Part shown: positions 53,959 to 64,000 of the stretch, in pieces
How the letters are laid out: each line of letters starts with the position of its first letter
Numbering within the stretch: position 1 is the stretch's first letter
Assembly (NCBI GenBank): GCA_036245525.1
Contig: BTPG01000004.1
Coordinates: 215,201,722 to 215,265,721 of the forward strand
DNA: 64,000 nt
DNA from: Semisulcospira habei
Lineage: Eukaryota; Mollusca; Gastropoda; Semisulcospiridae
Direction: 5' to 3'
Notes under the pieces: generated by a model
Told to the model about the DNA's origin: nothing
Seen by the model: only the letters and a program-made list of their open reading frames with translations
The model's database searches: none
Position numbers and translations under genes: made by a program

Positions 53959-54232
53959 AGCTTACAATCGGGGCCGATTCGTGTTGGAAAAATAGAGCAG
54001 GCTCTAAACAAACGATTCCCAACCGATTGGGATCGGATCGGATGCAAAGAGGCGTTCTGACGTCATCCGCTCGCAATCGGATCAGTAGATCTTTTTTACC
54101 CTAGTAAGGTTGGGGTCTGTTTGCATGGCCGACGTGGTTTGCAGACGGTCCGCGCAGTGGCGAGCGGGCCCGATGGCCTTTGCCTACTGGGATGCGAAGG
54201 TGACGAGCGCCTTTGGGATAAACAAGATATCT

Positions 54233-54446
54233 TTAACTCCTTCTACCCCAACACTGAAATCCCTAAATTTTGCCGTGGTCCTCTGAAAACTGCATTGCAG
54301 TGCAGGACACAGATTGACCATGGTAGTTCAAGGGTGATGCCAGAATAGCTTGGCGCCCATAGGCGCCAAGCTATTCTGGCATCACCCTTGAACTATCATG
54401 ATCGATCCTTATCTTGCTGTGGTGTGTCTGGGGTAGAATGAGTTAA
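54233..54446. mobile_element. TTAA MITE, family A2, 28 bp from an EF-hand exon
   Basis: TTAACTCCTTCTACCCC to GGGGTAGAATGAGTTAA, complete. It lies just downstream of the donor of the exon at 54475-54648. Confidence 0.85.
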
Positions 54447-54474
54447 GGAACACAGACCAAGAAACTCCCCTTAC

Positions 54475-54648
54475 CATCTCCATCGATCAAGTAAAAGGTG
54501 GCTATTGTGTCTCCCTTAGTGATGAAACCGTCAGCCTCCCGTGTCCCGCCTAGGGTGTCGTGATACGTGAAAAGGGCCTTGATCGTGTCAAGTGTAACAG
54601 CCGGTAGGCGGCTGCCCTGGAACTCGTGAAAGTTCACTTTGCCGTCAC
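54475..54648 (-). CDS. EF-hand gene exon (second half of EF-hand 2, EF-hand 3, start of EF-hand 4)
   Basis: This 174-bp exon has acceptor CATATGCAG and donor GTAAGG, and is in phase 1 at both ends. It encodes GDGKVNFHEFQGSRLPAV, then LDTIKALFTYHD, then TREADGFITKGDT and FYLIDGDG. Its first residues complete the loop D-T-D-G-D-G-K-V-N-F-H-E with the previous exon, and its last residues start the loop completed by the exon at 42361. The middle unit (around residues 92-108) is non-canonical: five extra residues and no Asp at loop position 1, so it probably does not bind calcium. MITEs lie 28 bp and 18 bp away. Confidence 0.85.
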
Positions 54649-54666
54649 CTGCATATGTCAAACAAA

Positions 54667-54873
54667 TTAACCCATTCAGCCCTGACGCACTACAGCAGGA
54701 GATGGGTCGACCCTGATAATTCAAGGGTAGTGCCAGATTAGCTTGGCAGCGCCAAGCTAACCTGGCACTGCCCTTGAATTATCATGGTCGATCTATCTCC
54801 TGTAACTGGTGCATAGTCATTAGATGACGCCTCCAAAATTTGGGAAATACGGCCGTCGGGCTGAATGAGTTAA
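54667..54873. mobile_element. TTAA MITE, family A, 18 bp from an EF-hand exon
   Basis: TTAACCCATTCAGCCC to GGGCTGAATGAGTTAA, complete. It lies directly upstream of the acceptor, leaving only TTTGTTTGACATATGCAG between the MITE and the exon. Confidence 0.85.
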
Positions 54874-55525
54874 GGCAGTTGCTGTCACTAATGCCTTGTT
54901 TTATCATCACTGGGATGTACTGTAGACCTCTTAACGTCAAGAAGCTGAAGGTTATGTCTCACGTAGAAAACCATCAGAGATTCACCACTGGACCTGCTCA
55001 GTGAAGGCAAATGACAGTAGGTCCCTATTGTGAAAAGAGACATTTCTACTGTAATACGATGACAATCTTGCTTGTGAGGAAAATGGACTTATACCAAAGT
55101 GACTCATGTGTGAGAGGACCTCAAGATAACCCGTAGTCGACCTTCAGATGTCACGGTCATTATGGCGTGTTATTCTGTCCCACTCACAATAGCCGTACCG
55201 AAGCGACCGTAAGCCAAAGTGACTCTGGCTAAATGCGATGTGAGAGTCATTTTGGCGAGTTACTCCCTTCATTATCAACATCAGTAGCAAAATAACTGGT
55301 GTTCAGCAACCCTTCCTTTCTTCCTTGTATAAAAAGCAGGTGCTTAACAAAGCCTTGCACATTGTATCTGATGATACTCATGTTCTACCCGAAGAATATG
55401 CCTTGTTGCCTTCCTCCAGGAGATACGGAACTGTGACCTGCAAAACAAATCGCAGACGTCTTGCTTTCGTGCCATCATCTAAGATGTCAGCCTCAGATCT
55501 ATGAATTTGCAATGTCATGTGACAC

Positions 55526-55598
<73 letters not shown>

Positions 55599-55985
55599 GT
55601 TTGCGTGTGTGCGTGCGTGTGTCTTTTGCGCGTGGTATAAGGTAGCATCGTCTCAGTTAGTTTTTAAGAACGTGTTCTTCTAGGTGGATATTAACATTAC
55701 CAATGGTTGTGATGTTATATACCTGCACATACTCACTGTAATCGGTCGGTGTGTTCTAGTCAGTCAAATGTATTTATTTGTTTTATGTTCACATTTGTTG
55801 TTTTTACAACTGTTTAAAACAAATTCCGCTGCTAATAAATTTCCCATCTTGGGACAATAATGCTATTCGTATTCGTATGAAGAAGTCCGACACGAAAGCG
55901 ATCGCGGACAGATCTGGCGTAGGCCCAACTGGCTTTTTCTCGCTGGCGTGTTATACCATCAACCGATTTCAAACGTGAACCAATC
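54874..55985. other. No gene seen; (TG)n at 55529-55597
   Basis: Intronic sequence of the EF-hand gene with one long TG microsatellite. Confidence 0.5.
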
Positions 55986-56044
55986 GGCACCCATGCCGAT
56001 TGCTGGAGTACTCCCCAGATAGACTCATCCGGGGAGTACTCCTC

Positions 56045-56101
56045 AAGTACGCTTCTATTCAAATGAGATGCTAAGCATCTCATTTGAATGGAAGCGTACT
56101 T
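56045..56101. repeat. Palindrome
   Basis: AAGTACGCTTCTATTCAAAT GAGATGCT pairs with AGCATCTCATTTGAATGGAA GCGTACTT. A second, weaker hairpin (GGAGTACTCC) lies at 55994-56042, left of it. Confidence 0.75.
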
Positions 56102-56140
56102 GTGGGCGCACTCTCCGGATGGGTTCATCGGATCATTTGG

Positions 56141-56541
56141 GGCGGTCCGTGGCGCAGTGGTTAAGGCGCCTGCCACCAATACCAAAGGTGCGAGGTTCGA
56201 TACCGGGTTCCGGCATCGGACTTTTCTCCTCTGGTAAGTGTCACCGTTAATTCGGGAGGACCGCCGGGGGTTGTTTCTCCGGGTACTCCGGTTCTTCCAC
56301 CCCCCACCCCCCCACACTTTGGTATCGGTTTCAGGCCACTTTACAAATTTCAAATACAAGCGATCAAAAATCTCTGTAACTTTCAGTAGCTGAACTGGCC
56401 CTTCGTCTGTCTTGTACTGTGTTTGTCTTAAATGGCGTAAATCAGTGTCTGTTACGTGAATGTGCGTGCTGGGTTTCAGTTCGCGGCGCTTTGAGTCGAT
56501 TCGCCCAAAAATTGAGAAAAAGCGCCTATATAATAACGGTA

Positions 56542-56609
<68 letters not shown>

Positions 56610-56610
56610 C
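56141..56610 (+). mobile_element. SINE family S2, with tRNA-like head
   Basis: The head has an A box (TGGCGCAGTGGTTAAGGCG, ~56150) and a B box (GGTTCGATACC, 56194-56204) and looks tRNA-derived. The body runs through CGGTATCGGTTTCAGGCCAC-like sequence and ends GCGCCTATATAATAACGGTA then (TTA)n at 56543-56610. The tandem tail suggests trans-mobilisation by an L2-type element. Headless copies are at 46900 and 58551. Confidence 0.8.
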
Positions 56611-56800
56611 TGATCCCGCAAACGGTACGGGCAATGAGAACGGACGAGCTATAACATCGTCCACGACCCGGCCGCCGTGAGATGGCCATAGTCGCCTGCA
56701 CGGCGTTAAACACAAATAACTAACTCCACGACCCGGCGAAGCTGCAAGGGACAGTTTTCATTTTTACGAAAGACGGACATAGAATAGAAACACTGAATAC

Positions 56801-56940
56801 CATCGGTGTCGATTGAGGCGAAGTAAGCGAGCATGTCGTCGCTAGTGATGAGACCGTCGCTGTTGAGGTCGATTAACTGGAAATGATGCTTCAGGAACTC
56901 CAGCACCACTTGGCGCTCAGGACCTGACGTCGTTAGAATG
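56801..56940 (-). CDS. EF-hand gene exon (EF-hand 1 and first half of EF-hand 2)
   Basis: This 140-bp exon has acceptor GAATTGCAG and donor GTATTC; phase 2 in, phase 1 out. It encodes ILTTSGPERQVVLEFLKHHF, then QLIDLNSDGLITSDDM and AYFASIDTDG. EF-hand 1 has the loop D-L-N-S-D-G-L-I-T-S-D-D, with Asp at position 12 in place of the usual Glu. A nearer AG (56924-56925) would give the wrong phase, so I use the acceptor at 56941-56943, which fits the phase-2 end of the signal-peptide exon. Confidence 0.82.
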
Positions 56941-57127
56941 CTGCAATTCAGGAGCTCACAACACTCAGAGACGGAGCAACATCAGATAGCACAGATTACG
57001 TTAATCCATATTATTCTCCGCTATGGTTCCCCCCCCCACCCCCACCCCCCCCCAACACACACACATTGTACTGATCAATGTTGGTAGGCTCACAATGCCT
57101 TTCAGTTTTCAGATAAATCACGTCATG

Positions 57128-57336
57128 GGCAAGAGACAAAGATTCTCATTAGTCCCTGCATAGCGGCCTGACGAGTAATGCAAATCCGCAGCGCCACCGC
57201 GTAAATAGCTCGTGAGAATACTCAATTGAGCTGGAGGACGCGGCGGTTGCGCGCACTCGGTGGCGCAGCGCATTTGCATTTAGTCAAAGCACCACTCGTC
57301 CGCCAGGCCCCTATGGCCTCTTGCTGGCAAAGATTT
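57128..57336. mobile_element. Large hairpin repeat, family C-like ends
   Basis: The ends GGGCAAGAGACAAAGATTC and TGGCCTCTTGCTGG resemble family C. The interior is a second inverted repeat: GCAAATCCGCAGCGCCACCG pairs imperfectly with CGGTGGCGCAGCGCATTTGC. Confidence 0.55.
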
Positions 57337-57417
57337 GCTTCTGTTCTTCACTGTTTGTTTGTTCTTTATGTTGTTTTTTTATAACAATTTTCTTCTGCTT
57401 ACAGCCATGGTCAACAT

Positions 57418-57733
57418 TGGTTGGTTAGTTCGGATTTAACGTCCACGGCACCGAAGTGATAATGGACGGCCCTGACGGGCGGGTTATGGGGGACAGGGAA
57501 ATCTATTGCCTATGGAGTACGACCTGAACACTGATCAACTCAGGCGCACTCCAACTGTGCCACTTTGATTTTCCAGGACCTTTCAACGGACATGCTATTG
57601 AACAAGCCCGTCTTTTCTCCCTGGATTGCGAGTCCAGCTACCGGGGCCGGGACGGGGATTCGAACCCACGACCCGGCGATTCCCTTCGCTCTCCTGCTCC
57701 GACGCTTAACCGCCTGAACTATTTCGGACTCTA
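57418..57733 (-). mobile_element. SINE family S3 (tRNA head) with 12-bp target duplication
   Basis: CATGGTCAACAT lies at 57406-57417 and 57734-57745. On the minus strand the head holds TAGTTCAGGCGGTTAAGCGT (A box region) and GGGTTCGAATCCC (perfect B box, ~57655-57667), so it is tRNA-derived. The 3' end is GGACGTTAAATCCGAACTAA CC. Confidence 0.85.
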
Positions 57734-57745
57734 CATGGTCAACAT

Positions 57746-58550
57746 GGCCAGCCCTCGGCCTTTATTGTTAGCTTTGGGTGGTGCACAGCAGTAAATAAGG
57801 CTGTTACTAGGCGTGGGGAGGTTTGTTTGTTTGTTAAATTAAATGTATTATCTACAGATGCTTCTTGCGGATGGGCGCGATCGCTCTATCACAGAGAATT
57901 TATAAAACGATTTCCCCTACATCTGAGTCATTCTTTGCTAATGGTGACAAAAAGGTGGAAACCCAGCCAAATTCTAAAACTCTATGTAAGACTAATTAAA
58001 TATATACTTTCTGACTTTCTAAAAAAAAAAAGAGCGCAAAAAAAAAATAAACTTTCTAATCTTACTACCAGAGCACCACACAACTCAAGGAAATTTTACA
58101 AAAGCAATTTTCTAAGCGGAACATTCATGCTTCGAAATAGAAATGTCCACGGCGATCAAATGGAGGCTCTGGTAGGACCCTCTGAATATAGAAGAAAAAA
58201 AAATGGATTCACCTGGGATGTTTGGATATGCAAAGAAGTCGCCCTTGTTGTTTCAGGAAGCTGAGTTAAGCCGCGTTCTCTTCATTTTTGACGTCTTTGA
58301 TGTGAATACAGGAATAAGATTCATTGACATATCTTGACCATAATCAACAGTTATGAAAGTTTAATGGAATGGAACATTTGAAAGAAACTCAAACCGATGT
58401 CACACATAGCGCAGGTTACCCGAATCAATCAAACCGAAAACTTTTCAAACAGTGTTTGAACTATCCGAAGCTGAACTTGAACATCTACTAAAGCTGAGCT
58501 GTAAAAGGAAAAAAAAAAAAAAAACCGAGAAGGGAAAATATTTCTCACCA
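57746..58550. other. No gene recognised
   Basis: One plus-strand frame of 145 codons (57827-58264) has no domain I recognise and no start or splice support. A 24-bp sequence (GAGTCATTCTTTGCTAATGG TGAC) at 57925-57948 recurs inverted at 60431-60454. Confidence 0.3.
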
Positions 58551-58778
58551 CTTTGGCACCGGTTGAGGCCACTTTATAAATTTCAAATACAAGCGATCAA
58601 AATTTCCGAAACCTCAGTAGCTGAGCTGACCCTTCGCACCACGTGAATGTCCTGTGTTTGTCTTGTACTGTGTTTGTCTTCAGAGTGTATGTGTGTGTGT
58701 GTCACGTGAGCGTGCGTGTTGGGTGCAGTTCGCAGAATTGGGAATAGCGCCTATATAATAACCGGTATTATTATTATG
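58551..58778 (+). mobile_element. SINE family S2 3' fragment
   Basis: CTTTGGCACCGGTTGAGGCC ACTTTATAAATTTC .. AATAGCGCCTATATAATAAC CGGTATTATTATTAT. Confidence 0.65.
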
Positions 58779-59433
58779 ATAGTCAAAAACAATGAAATTT
58801 GCACACACAAAAATCAGAAAATCAGTAACCCGCAGCCAATGTTACACGAACCGGAAGTAACCTGTATGCGTGCGAAGCGGAGTCATCGTGTCCAATTGAT
58901 GCAAGTTACCTAAAATAACGTTTCGATGAATATTCGTCAAAACTAACAATGAAATGCTGTATCCTCAGTAATATGATACACAATGTGTTTATCAAAGCCG
59001 AATGGAAATTAACACAACTTCAGTTTATCAAAAAAAAACGTCGAACACATTTCGAAGTAACCTACACAACACGTGACAAGACTGAAAACTAGAGCACAGA
59101 TCACTGAAGTCCCATCGAATTATCGTCCTAGGGCACAATGAACGAACTGTAATCAATTTATTTTCCCTTAATCGCATGAATTAGTTGTTTATCAAAGTTT
59201 AGTAACTCACCTTAGCCCAAGATAAAGCAGAAAACAGACAGTTCGAAACGATTTTCAGAGCGAGTCGAAAACGTTTGGTCAGAAGTAACCTGTAAATGGC
59301 TCGTAAAAGAGTGTGATACGTCACAGTCTTGGGGCCCCAACGGAAGCAAAACGTGAAACTTCTGCCGCAAAGCGTCATCAATGTTTTGATGTATGTACAC
59401 AAACCACTGGCGTTTTGCTGACGTTTGAAAAAA

Positions 59434-59768
59434 GCCGTCCTTGCAGGAAATCGTCGAAAGAAAACTTGCGGTAACCCCGCGACACTCTAAAGTAAGCGAC
59501 TAAAATCGCGAGACATAGAATTGTTTTATTAGCTTCTACTTCTTGACAGCAGCTTATTTTAAACTCGCAAGTAATAATTAATGCAAACATGCAGGTTTGG
59601 ATGGCGTCCTTGCAAGAAATCGTCGGAAAAAATACTTGCGCTTGTGACACGACACTCTATAATAAGCTATTGAGAGAGATACAATTGTTTTATTAGCTTC
59701 TACTTTGTGAAAGCAACTTATTTTAAACTCACAAGTAATAAACAATTCAAACATGCTGGCTTGGATGG
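59434..59768. repeat. Tandem duplication, ~170-bp unit
   Basis: GTCCTTGCAGGAAATCGTCG.. TTGTTTTATTAGCTTCTACT .. AACATGCAGGTTTGGATGG is followed by a second diverged copy starting at ~59606. Confidence 0.75.
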
Positions 59769-60005
59769 GTTCTCACATGAACAGAAAGCTCAAGCTGTGG
59801 TCAGGAAGACCAAACAGCGGAACATATTCTCCAGAGATGCCCCCTACTGGACGATGAAAAAAAAAGAAGTGTGGCCGTCGCCAACTCCACTGCAGACCAA
59901 ACTCTACGGCAGTCGAGAAGACCTGGAGAAAACGACGTCATTCATCGCCGGTGCTGGACTGACCGTATAGCCCACTGCGAACGACAAGAAGAAGAAGAAA
60001 AATGG
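59769..60005 (+). repeat. Possible retroposon 3' end with (GAA)n tail
   Basis: The sequence ends CACTGCGAACGACAAGAAGA AGAAGAA. The tail type fits a non-LTR 3' end; the coding part is not recognised. Confidence 0.3.
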
Positions 60006-60618
60006 GTTCTGTCGTCTGCTCATGATTCAATTTATGAACCCGTCTTCGTGACAACACCAGTATGCAGGTTACCCCTTTTTTCACAGAAGCGCTGTGCAAC
60101 AACAGCAGGATGTTTTAAACTTTCTTTGTAGTTTCAGATTTATTTAGATATAAGGAACGAACACATGCTATAATGATTGCTGTTTGAAACACTAACTGAC
60201 CAAAACAGATCGTAAACAAAGTGAGGGGTTGCCGTTCCACTTTTGGGCACCCATTTAGTGTGCTAAAATCGGAAACAACCAAGAATAATGACCATTTATT
60301 TTGCACTAATTGCCTCAAGGTTGCTTTTGCAGATACTGAAATATTGGAAGCATACAACAAACATATCATTTTATTATTGCCTTTTCCCCGATTGCCTGAA
60401 AATGGGTCAAGTTTACCCTGCCCCTCTGCAGTCACCATTAGCAAAGAATGACTCATCTACACAACATCAAATATGTTGGCATGAAAATTGCTATCTGTCA
60501 TTAAAAAAAAAAAAAGCAGACACGCTTCCAAAATACTGATCTGCCCATAGATTAAGATACTAAAAGTTTAATAGCAGACTAGAAGTAAACAATCAAACAA
60601 ACGGGTTGCGTAAATTAC

Positions 60619-60673
60619 CCTTTCACAACACCAGCAAGAACCAGCATTCCCAATAGATTCATTTTGAAGAGAT
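60619..60673 (-). CDS. EF-hand gene exon 1 coding part (signal peptide)
   Basis: After acceptor TTATTTCAG and 11 bases of 5' UTR, ATG at 60662 opens MNLLGMLVLAGVVKG, a short hydrophobic secretion signal, and the exon ends in phase 2 before donor GTAATT. It joins G|G-C to ILTTSG of the next exon. The coding part is 60619-60662. An acceptor upstream means at least one noncoding 5' exon exists. Confidence 0.68.
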
Positions 60674-60737
60674 CTGAAATAAATCAAACAAAGTAAGCAA
60701 AAAAAAAAAAAAAAAAAAAACACCCAAAAACAGAACA

Positions 60738-60962
60738 AACAAGAAAAGCAAAGCCATTATGGCTCACGTGAATGACCTTTGTGACAATAAGTAAAGTGCT
60801 GGCCTCTGCACCAGCAAAATCCATGATTTCTCAAAATGTAATCATTTTCCACACGACACCCCCCCCCCCCCCGTGACCCTTGACCTTTGCGATGAGTCGA
60901 CTAAATTAGTTTGCATAGGAGGGTCTTATCATCAGCTAAATTTGATTGAAAAATTTACAAAA
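60738..60962. mobile_element. Partial copy of the repeat at 41110-41955
   Basis: AAAGCAAAGCCATTATGGCT CACGTGAATGACC .. GTGACCCTTGACCTTTGCGA TGAGTCGACTAAATTAG. It includes one TGACCCTTGACCTT period and stops before the second. Confidence 0.65.
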
Positions 60963-61489
60963 TGTAGAGTCCGCTTAACACGAATTTCTGGGGACAGGGA
61001 AATTTAGTTCGCCTAAAACGTTTTTATTTGTTAACCGATTTAAACTAAAACTTGTTCACAGTCTGAAACATTGTGGGAGATGTGCATGTGAGTGTGCCCT
61101 GCCCTCGAGGTTAAAAGTGCACAGTCTGAGCAAAAAGATCATCAGGCTGACGTCAGCCTTAGATGGCCCTACGCTTAGTCGTGCGCGGGGCCGCTAATGC
61201 TGACATCGGCCAAAGGATCTCTTACTTGCAAAGTGTTTTTTTCCCCCCACAAGGCTGTGTAAATTCAGCACGTGGTCGCGAATAACGCGTTCAGTATTCC
61301 TGATGGCTTCCCAGTGCCGTGACACTGGCCTACTGCGGCTGACCTGTATTCTAATCTCGTAGAAGGTGACGAGAAACAGTCACGAGTAAGTGTGCACATA
61401 ACGACAGGCATCACATCAAGTTTATAACAGCAATGTTAAATTTAACTTTGTGTTTGAAACACCGGTCACACTAACCGTATAAGTACATC

Positions 61490-61558
61490 CCAATGCGCAC
61501 AAGACCATCGGGACGACGTCGGCCGCCGTTGGCCCGCGCACGGAAATGTGCGCATTGG
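61490..61558. repeat. GC-rich hairpin
   Basis: CCAATGCGCAC..GTGCGCATTGG with inner GCGGGCC-type pairing. Confidence 0.5.
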
Positions 61559-61585
61559 AATTTGTCTTCTCGCTTGCGCTTGCTT

Positions 61586-61587
<2 letters not shown>

Positions 61588-61663
<76 letters not shown>
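61588..61663. repeat. (TG)n microsatellite
   Basis: About 38 TG repeats. Confidence 0.95.
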
Positions 61664-61665
<2 letters not shown>

Positions 61666-61723
61666 CTGTAGAGCGATTTTATCCTTTTTCTACCAAAAGA
61701 AAATTCATCAACATTTAGGTAAT

Positions 61724-61767
61724 TATTTGGGTTTGACGCCGAGCAGGTGACAAATGTCATCTCACGG
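61724..61767 (-). repeat. SINE-tail fragment
   Basis: TTTGGGTTTGACGCCGAGCA GGTGAC, as at 14363 and 20042. Confidence 0.5.
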
Positions 61768-62080
61768 CAGGAAATTCATCAACAGTTAGCGAGACGAAAA
61801 TGATGTGTAAAATTCTGACTTTAGCTATCAAACCGACCTAGCGACCTTTTCTTAACACGCAGTCCAGACAAAAAGGTGACTGCCAAGCGTGTGAAATGCA
61901 GAGAACAACAGAACCAACGGAGAAAGAAACACGCTTAGAAAAGACAGTTACAATATAATTTATTAATATTTCGGGTAAATACCCTTTTTTCAAAATCCCT
62001 TTTCTTTCTCCGTTGGGTTTTTCTGGACCGCTTGATGGCAACTGTGATCTGATTCGACCTAGCAGCAATAAAAGAGTGCA

Positions 62081-62134
62081 GGTCTGTGATTTTGAACCTG
62101 ACGGCTGTAGGTGTAAGGTTTAAAATCACAGACC
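62081..62134. repeat. Palindrome
   Basis: GGTCTGTGATTTTGAACCT and AGGTTTAAAATCACAGACC, 19-bp arms. Confidence 0.7.
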
Positions 62135-62243
62135 AGCCCACACATCTTTAGAACCGGCTTTTTTTTTCTATTGTGGAAAAAGGACTTCTGCATTTATTTC
62201 TCTTTTCCACGGGATCCTAAACACAGTAAAAGCGTACACTTAC

Positions 62244-62272
62244 CTTCAACACAAATAACACTGACCTGAAAT
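62244..62272 (-). other. Candidate 5' UTR exon end of the EF-hand gene
   Basis: GTGTTGAAG followed by donor GTAAGTGTACG on the minus strand, 1.6 kb upstream of the signal-peptide exon. It has no start codon. Its 5' limit is unknown; an AG at 62271 could even make it an internal noncoding exon. Weak evidence. Confidence 0.3.
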
Positions 62273-62596
62273 AAGATCCTCACGACAAGATTGTCTTCCA
62301 AATTCAAGTCGCAGGCGATACAACGATCAAAGAATTCTGAAAATTGCTGTTAAGACAATTGTGCCAAACTGCCAAAGGTCTGTTCATAACGACGTCAGAT
62401 AATTCTGTTAACGTGAAAATAATCAAGCCGTTATAGATATGACGCGAAAGATATGACGAGACGAATACTGTGACGCGCAAGTTGTTGAACGAGTTCCATC
62501 ATCTGCAACTGCAGGGGTTCATGAGAATCAATGCCCTCTTACTGTTAGCGATCAGTTTCATTACTCGTCTCTTTTCTCATATAGGTAAAGTAGTGA

Positions 62597-62597
<1 letters not shown>

Positions 62598-62685
<88 letters not shown>

Positions 62686-62690
62686 TGCGT
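62598..62690. repeat. (TG)n microsatellite
   Basis: About 35 TG repeats, then TGCG variants. Confidence 0.95.
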
Positions 62691-63075
62691 GCGCGTCTCT
62701 GTGTGTGTGCGGGCGGTGTGCAATTCCTTGTATGAGTGACTGATAGGTATGTATTTAGCTCTATTGTCATGTAGCTCTGTTACCATGGTTCAGTGCCTTC
62801 AGTTTAGCCGCTGACTCATGAATAACAGGTCTCAGTCAACCAAGCATATCTCGTGGATTTTGTGGTGAACTCACTCACCAGAGGTTTCTTGCAAGTGAGC
62901 ACTGCCAATAACTATTTTAGGGAAAAGCTTATGCTACTGCCGTGTGAAAGTAAACGACTTGCAAGTCAAGATTCAAGACACAGACTGTAATACATAAACT
63001 GTTAGTACTGCGATCAGTGACTTATATTGAGTGCTGATAATAAGCCTATTATCTCTGAAAAACTCTTCCTGTCCG

Positions 63076-63076
<1 letters not shown>

Positions 63077-63170
<94 letters not shown>
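63077..63170. repeat. (CA)n microsatellite
   Basis: About 46 CA repeats. Confidence 0.95.
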
Positions 63171-63173
<3 letters not shown>

Positions 63174-63342
63174 TCACACACATACACACACGCACGCAAG
63201 CACGCACGAACGCAAGCACCCACTTAGTTTTGTGTATATTGTCTCGTAGTTTTGTATCAACGGCAGGTTTGAAAAATGGCTATGTCCGTGACGATGTCAA
63301 TGCTTCAATCGTTGATAAATATAGCTTCATTGAATCATTGAA

Positions 63343-63344
<2 letters not shown>

Positions 63345-63393
<49 letters not shown>

Positions 63394-63871
63394 ACTAAGA
63401 TCATCATGGCTCAGCCGAAGTATTCAACGTCGCTGATCATAAGTGCTGATTAACCCGTGCAATGCCGAGAAATTGTGAACATCACCCACCTGCAAGAGAG
63501 AGAGATGATGATGAATCTTTATTTATTCAGGATAAAGCTATTAGGCAACTCAATGCCTGTCTTACAAGCTGTCCTGTAAACAAACAACATAACAGGAAAA
63601 TAAACAGAGCATGCAAATACTAACAATAATAATAATAAGAAGAAGAAGAAGAAGAAGAGGAAGAAAAACTACGGGAAAAAAACGCAATGGAGAATTTGTA
63701 ACTGCCTCCGATGCAAAAAGCAAGAGAACGAAACGCGTGCACAGCATTAATATTATACTCTTATATATATTGCAGGTGGGTGATGTTCACAATTTCTCGG
63801 CATTGCACGGGTTAATCAGCACTTATGATCAGCGACGTTGAATACTTCGGCTGAGCCATGATGATCTTAGT

Positions 63872-63966
<95 letters not shown>
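63345..63966. repeat. Perfect 105-bp inverted repeat flanked by CT/GA tracts
   Basis: 63391-63495 (TTGACTAAGATCATCATGGC..) is the exact complement of 63770-63874. Outside lie (CT)n at 63345-63390 and (GA)n at 63875-63966, which extend the pairing. The 274-bp centre contains a relative of the CR1-like 3' tail (TTTATTTATTCAGGATAAAG, 63518 on). No transposase or target duplication is seen. Confidence 0.85.
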
Positions 63967-63970
<4 letters not shown>

Positions 63971-64000
63971 AGCGATGCGACCTCCACACAATGCATCCAC

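Noticed and set aside
54443..54724. A single continuous 93-codon EF-hand ORF
   Set aside because: Its first ~25 codons come from the adjacent MITE; the true exon is bounded by the acceptor at 54649-54651.
56141..56215. A tRNA gene
   Set aside because: A and B boxes are present, but the sequence does not close into a full cloverleaf with an acceptor stem and continues into a SINE body and TTA tail.
57655..57729. A tRNA gene on the minus strand
   Set aside because: Perfect B box, but it is the head of SINE S3, with target duplication around the whole unit.

Overview
The window looks like an intron-rich, repeat-dense stretch of an animal nuclear genome, most likely a mollusc or other lophotrochozoan. 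That placement is an inference from the mix of RTE, L2/CR1-like and I/Nimb-like retrotransposons, tRNA-headed SINEs, TTAA-flanked MITEs, and long microsatellites, together with host exons that have canonical GT-AG borders. Nothing bacterial (operons, Shine-Dalgarno sites, CRISPR) is present.

Two host genes can be read, both on the minus strand. (1) The 5' part of a FAM20B-like glycosaminoglycan xylosylkinase: exon 1 (start codon, 33996-34010), exon 2 (transmembrane anchor, 26182-26413) and exon 3 (25368-25538), with matching splice phases. The kinase-domain exons were not found, so intron 3 probably leaves the window on the left. (2) A complete small secreted EF-hand protein of about 153 residues in five coding exons: 60619-60662, 56801-56940, 54475-54648, 42315-42361 and 37792-37848. 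All splice phases agree (2, 1, 1, 0). Two of its EF-hand loops are each assembled from two exons, with the intron at the same loop position.

Nearly everything else is mobile DNA. From left to right: an I/Nimb-like non-LTR element with gag-like ORF1 and an open ORF2 running off the left edge (1 to ~3985); an RTE with an intact RT but a 5'-truncated endonuclease (8058-10646); a cluster of one SINE-like family, including a tandem dimer (13742-15274); a CR1-like element with a chimeric ORF and a frameshift (20187-23540); a short RTE 3' fragment with target-site duplication (23631-24301); L2/CR1 3' fragments in the FAM20B introns (27.0, 32.0, 32.5-33.5 and 35.7-36.3 kb); a full-length RTE with intact 1004-codon ORF and 12-bp duplication inserted in an older RNase H domain (42816-46114); and an L2 element (49089-53396) inserted into a long inverted repeat (47851-53637) whose arms carry a hammerhead ribozyme, the mark of Penelope-like terminal repeats or retrozymes.

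About nineteen copies of a palindromic, TTAA-flanked MITE (~210 bp) are scattered through the window, with two shorter hairpin families. The MITEs sit within about 20-100 bp on both sides of three of the host exons. That arrangement, the ribozyme-bearing inverted repeat, and the modular EF-hand intron positions are the most interesting observations. The last 600 bp contain a perfect 105-bp inverted repeat flanked by CT/GA microsatellites.
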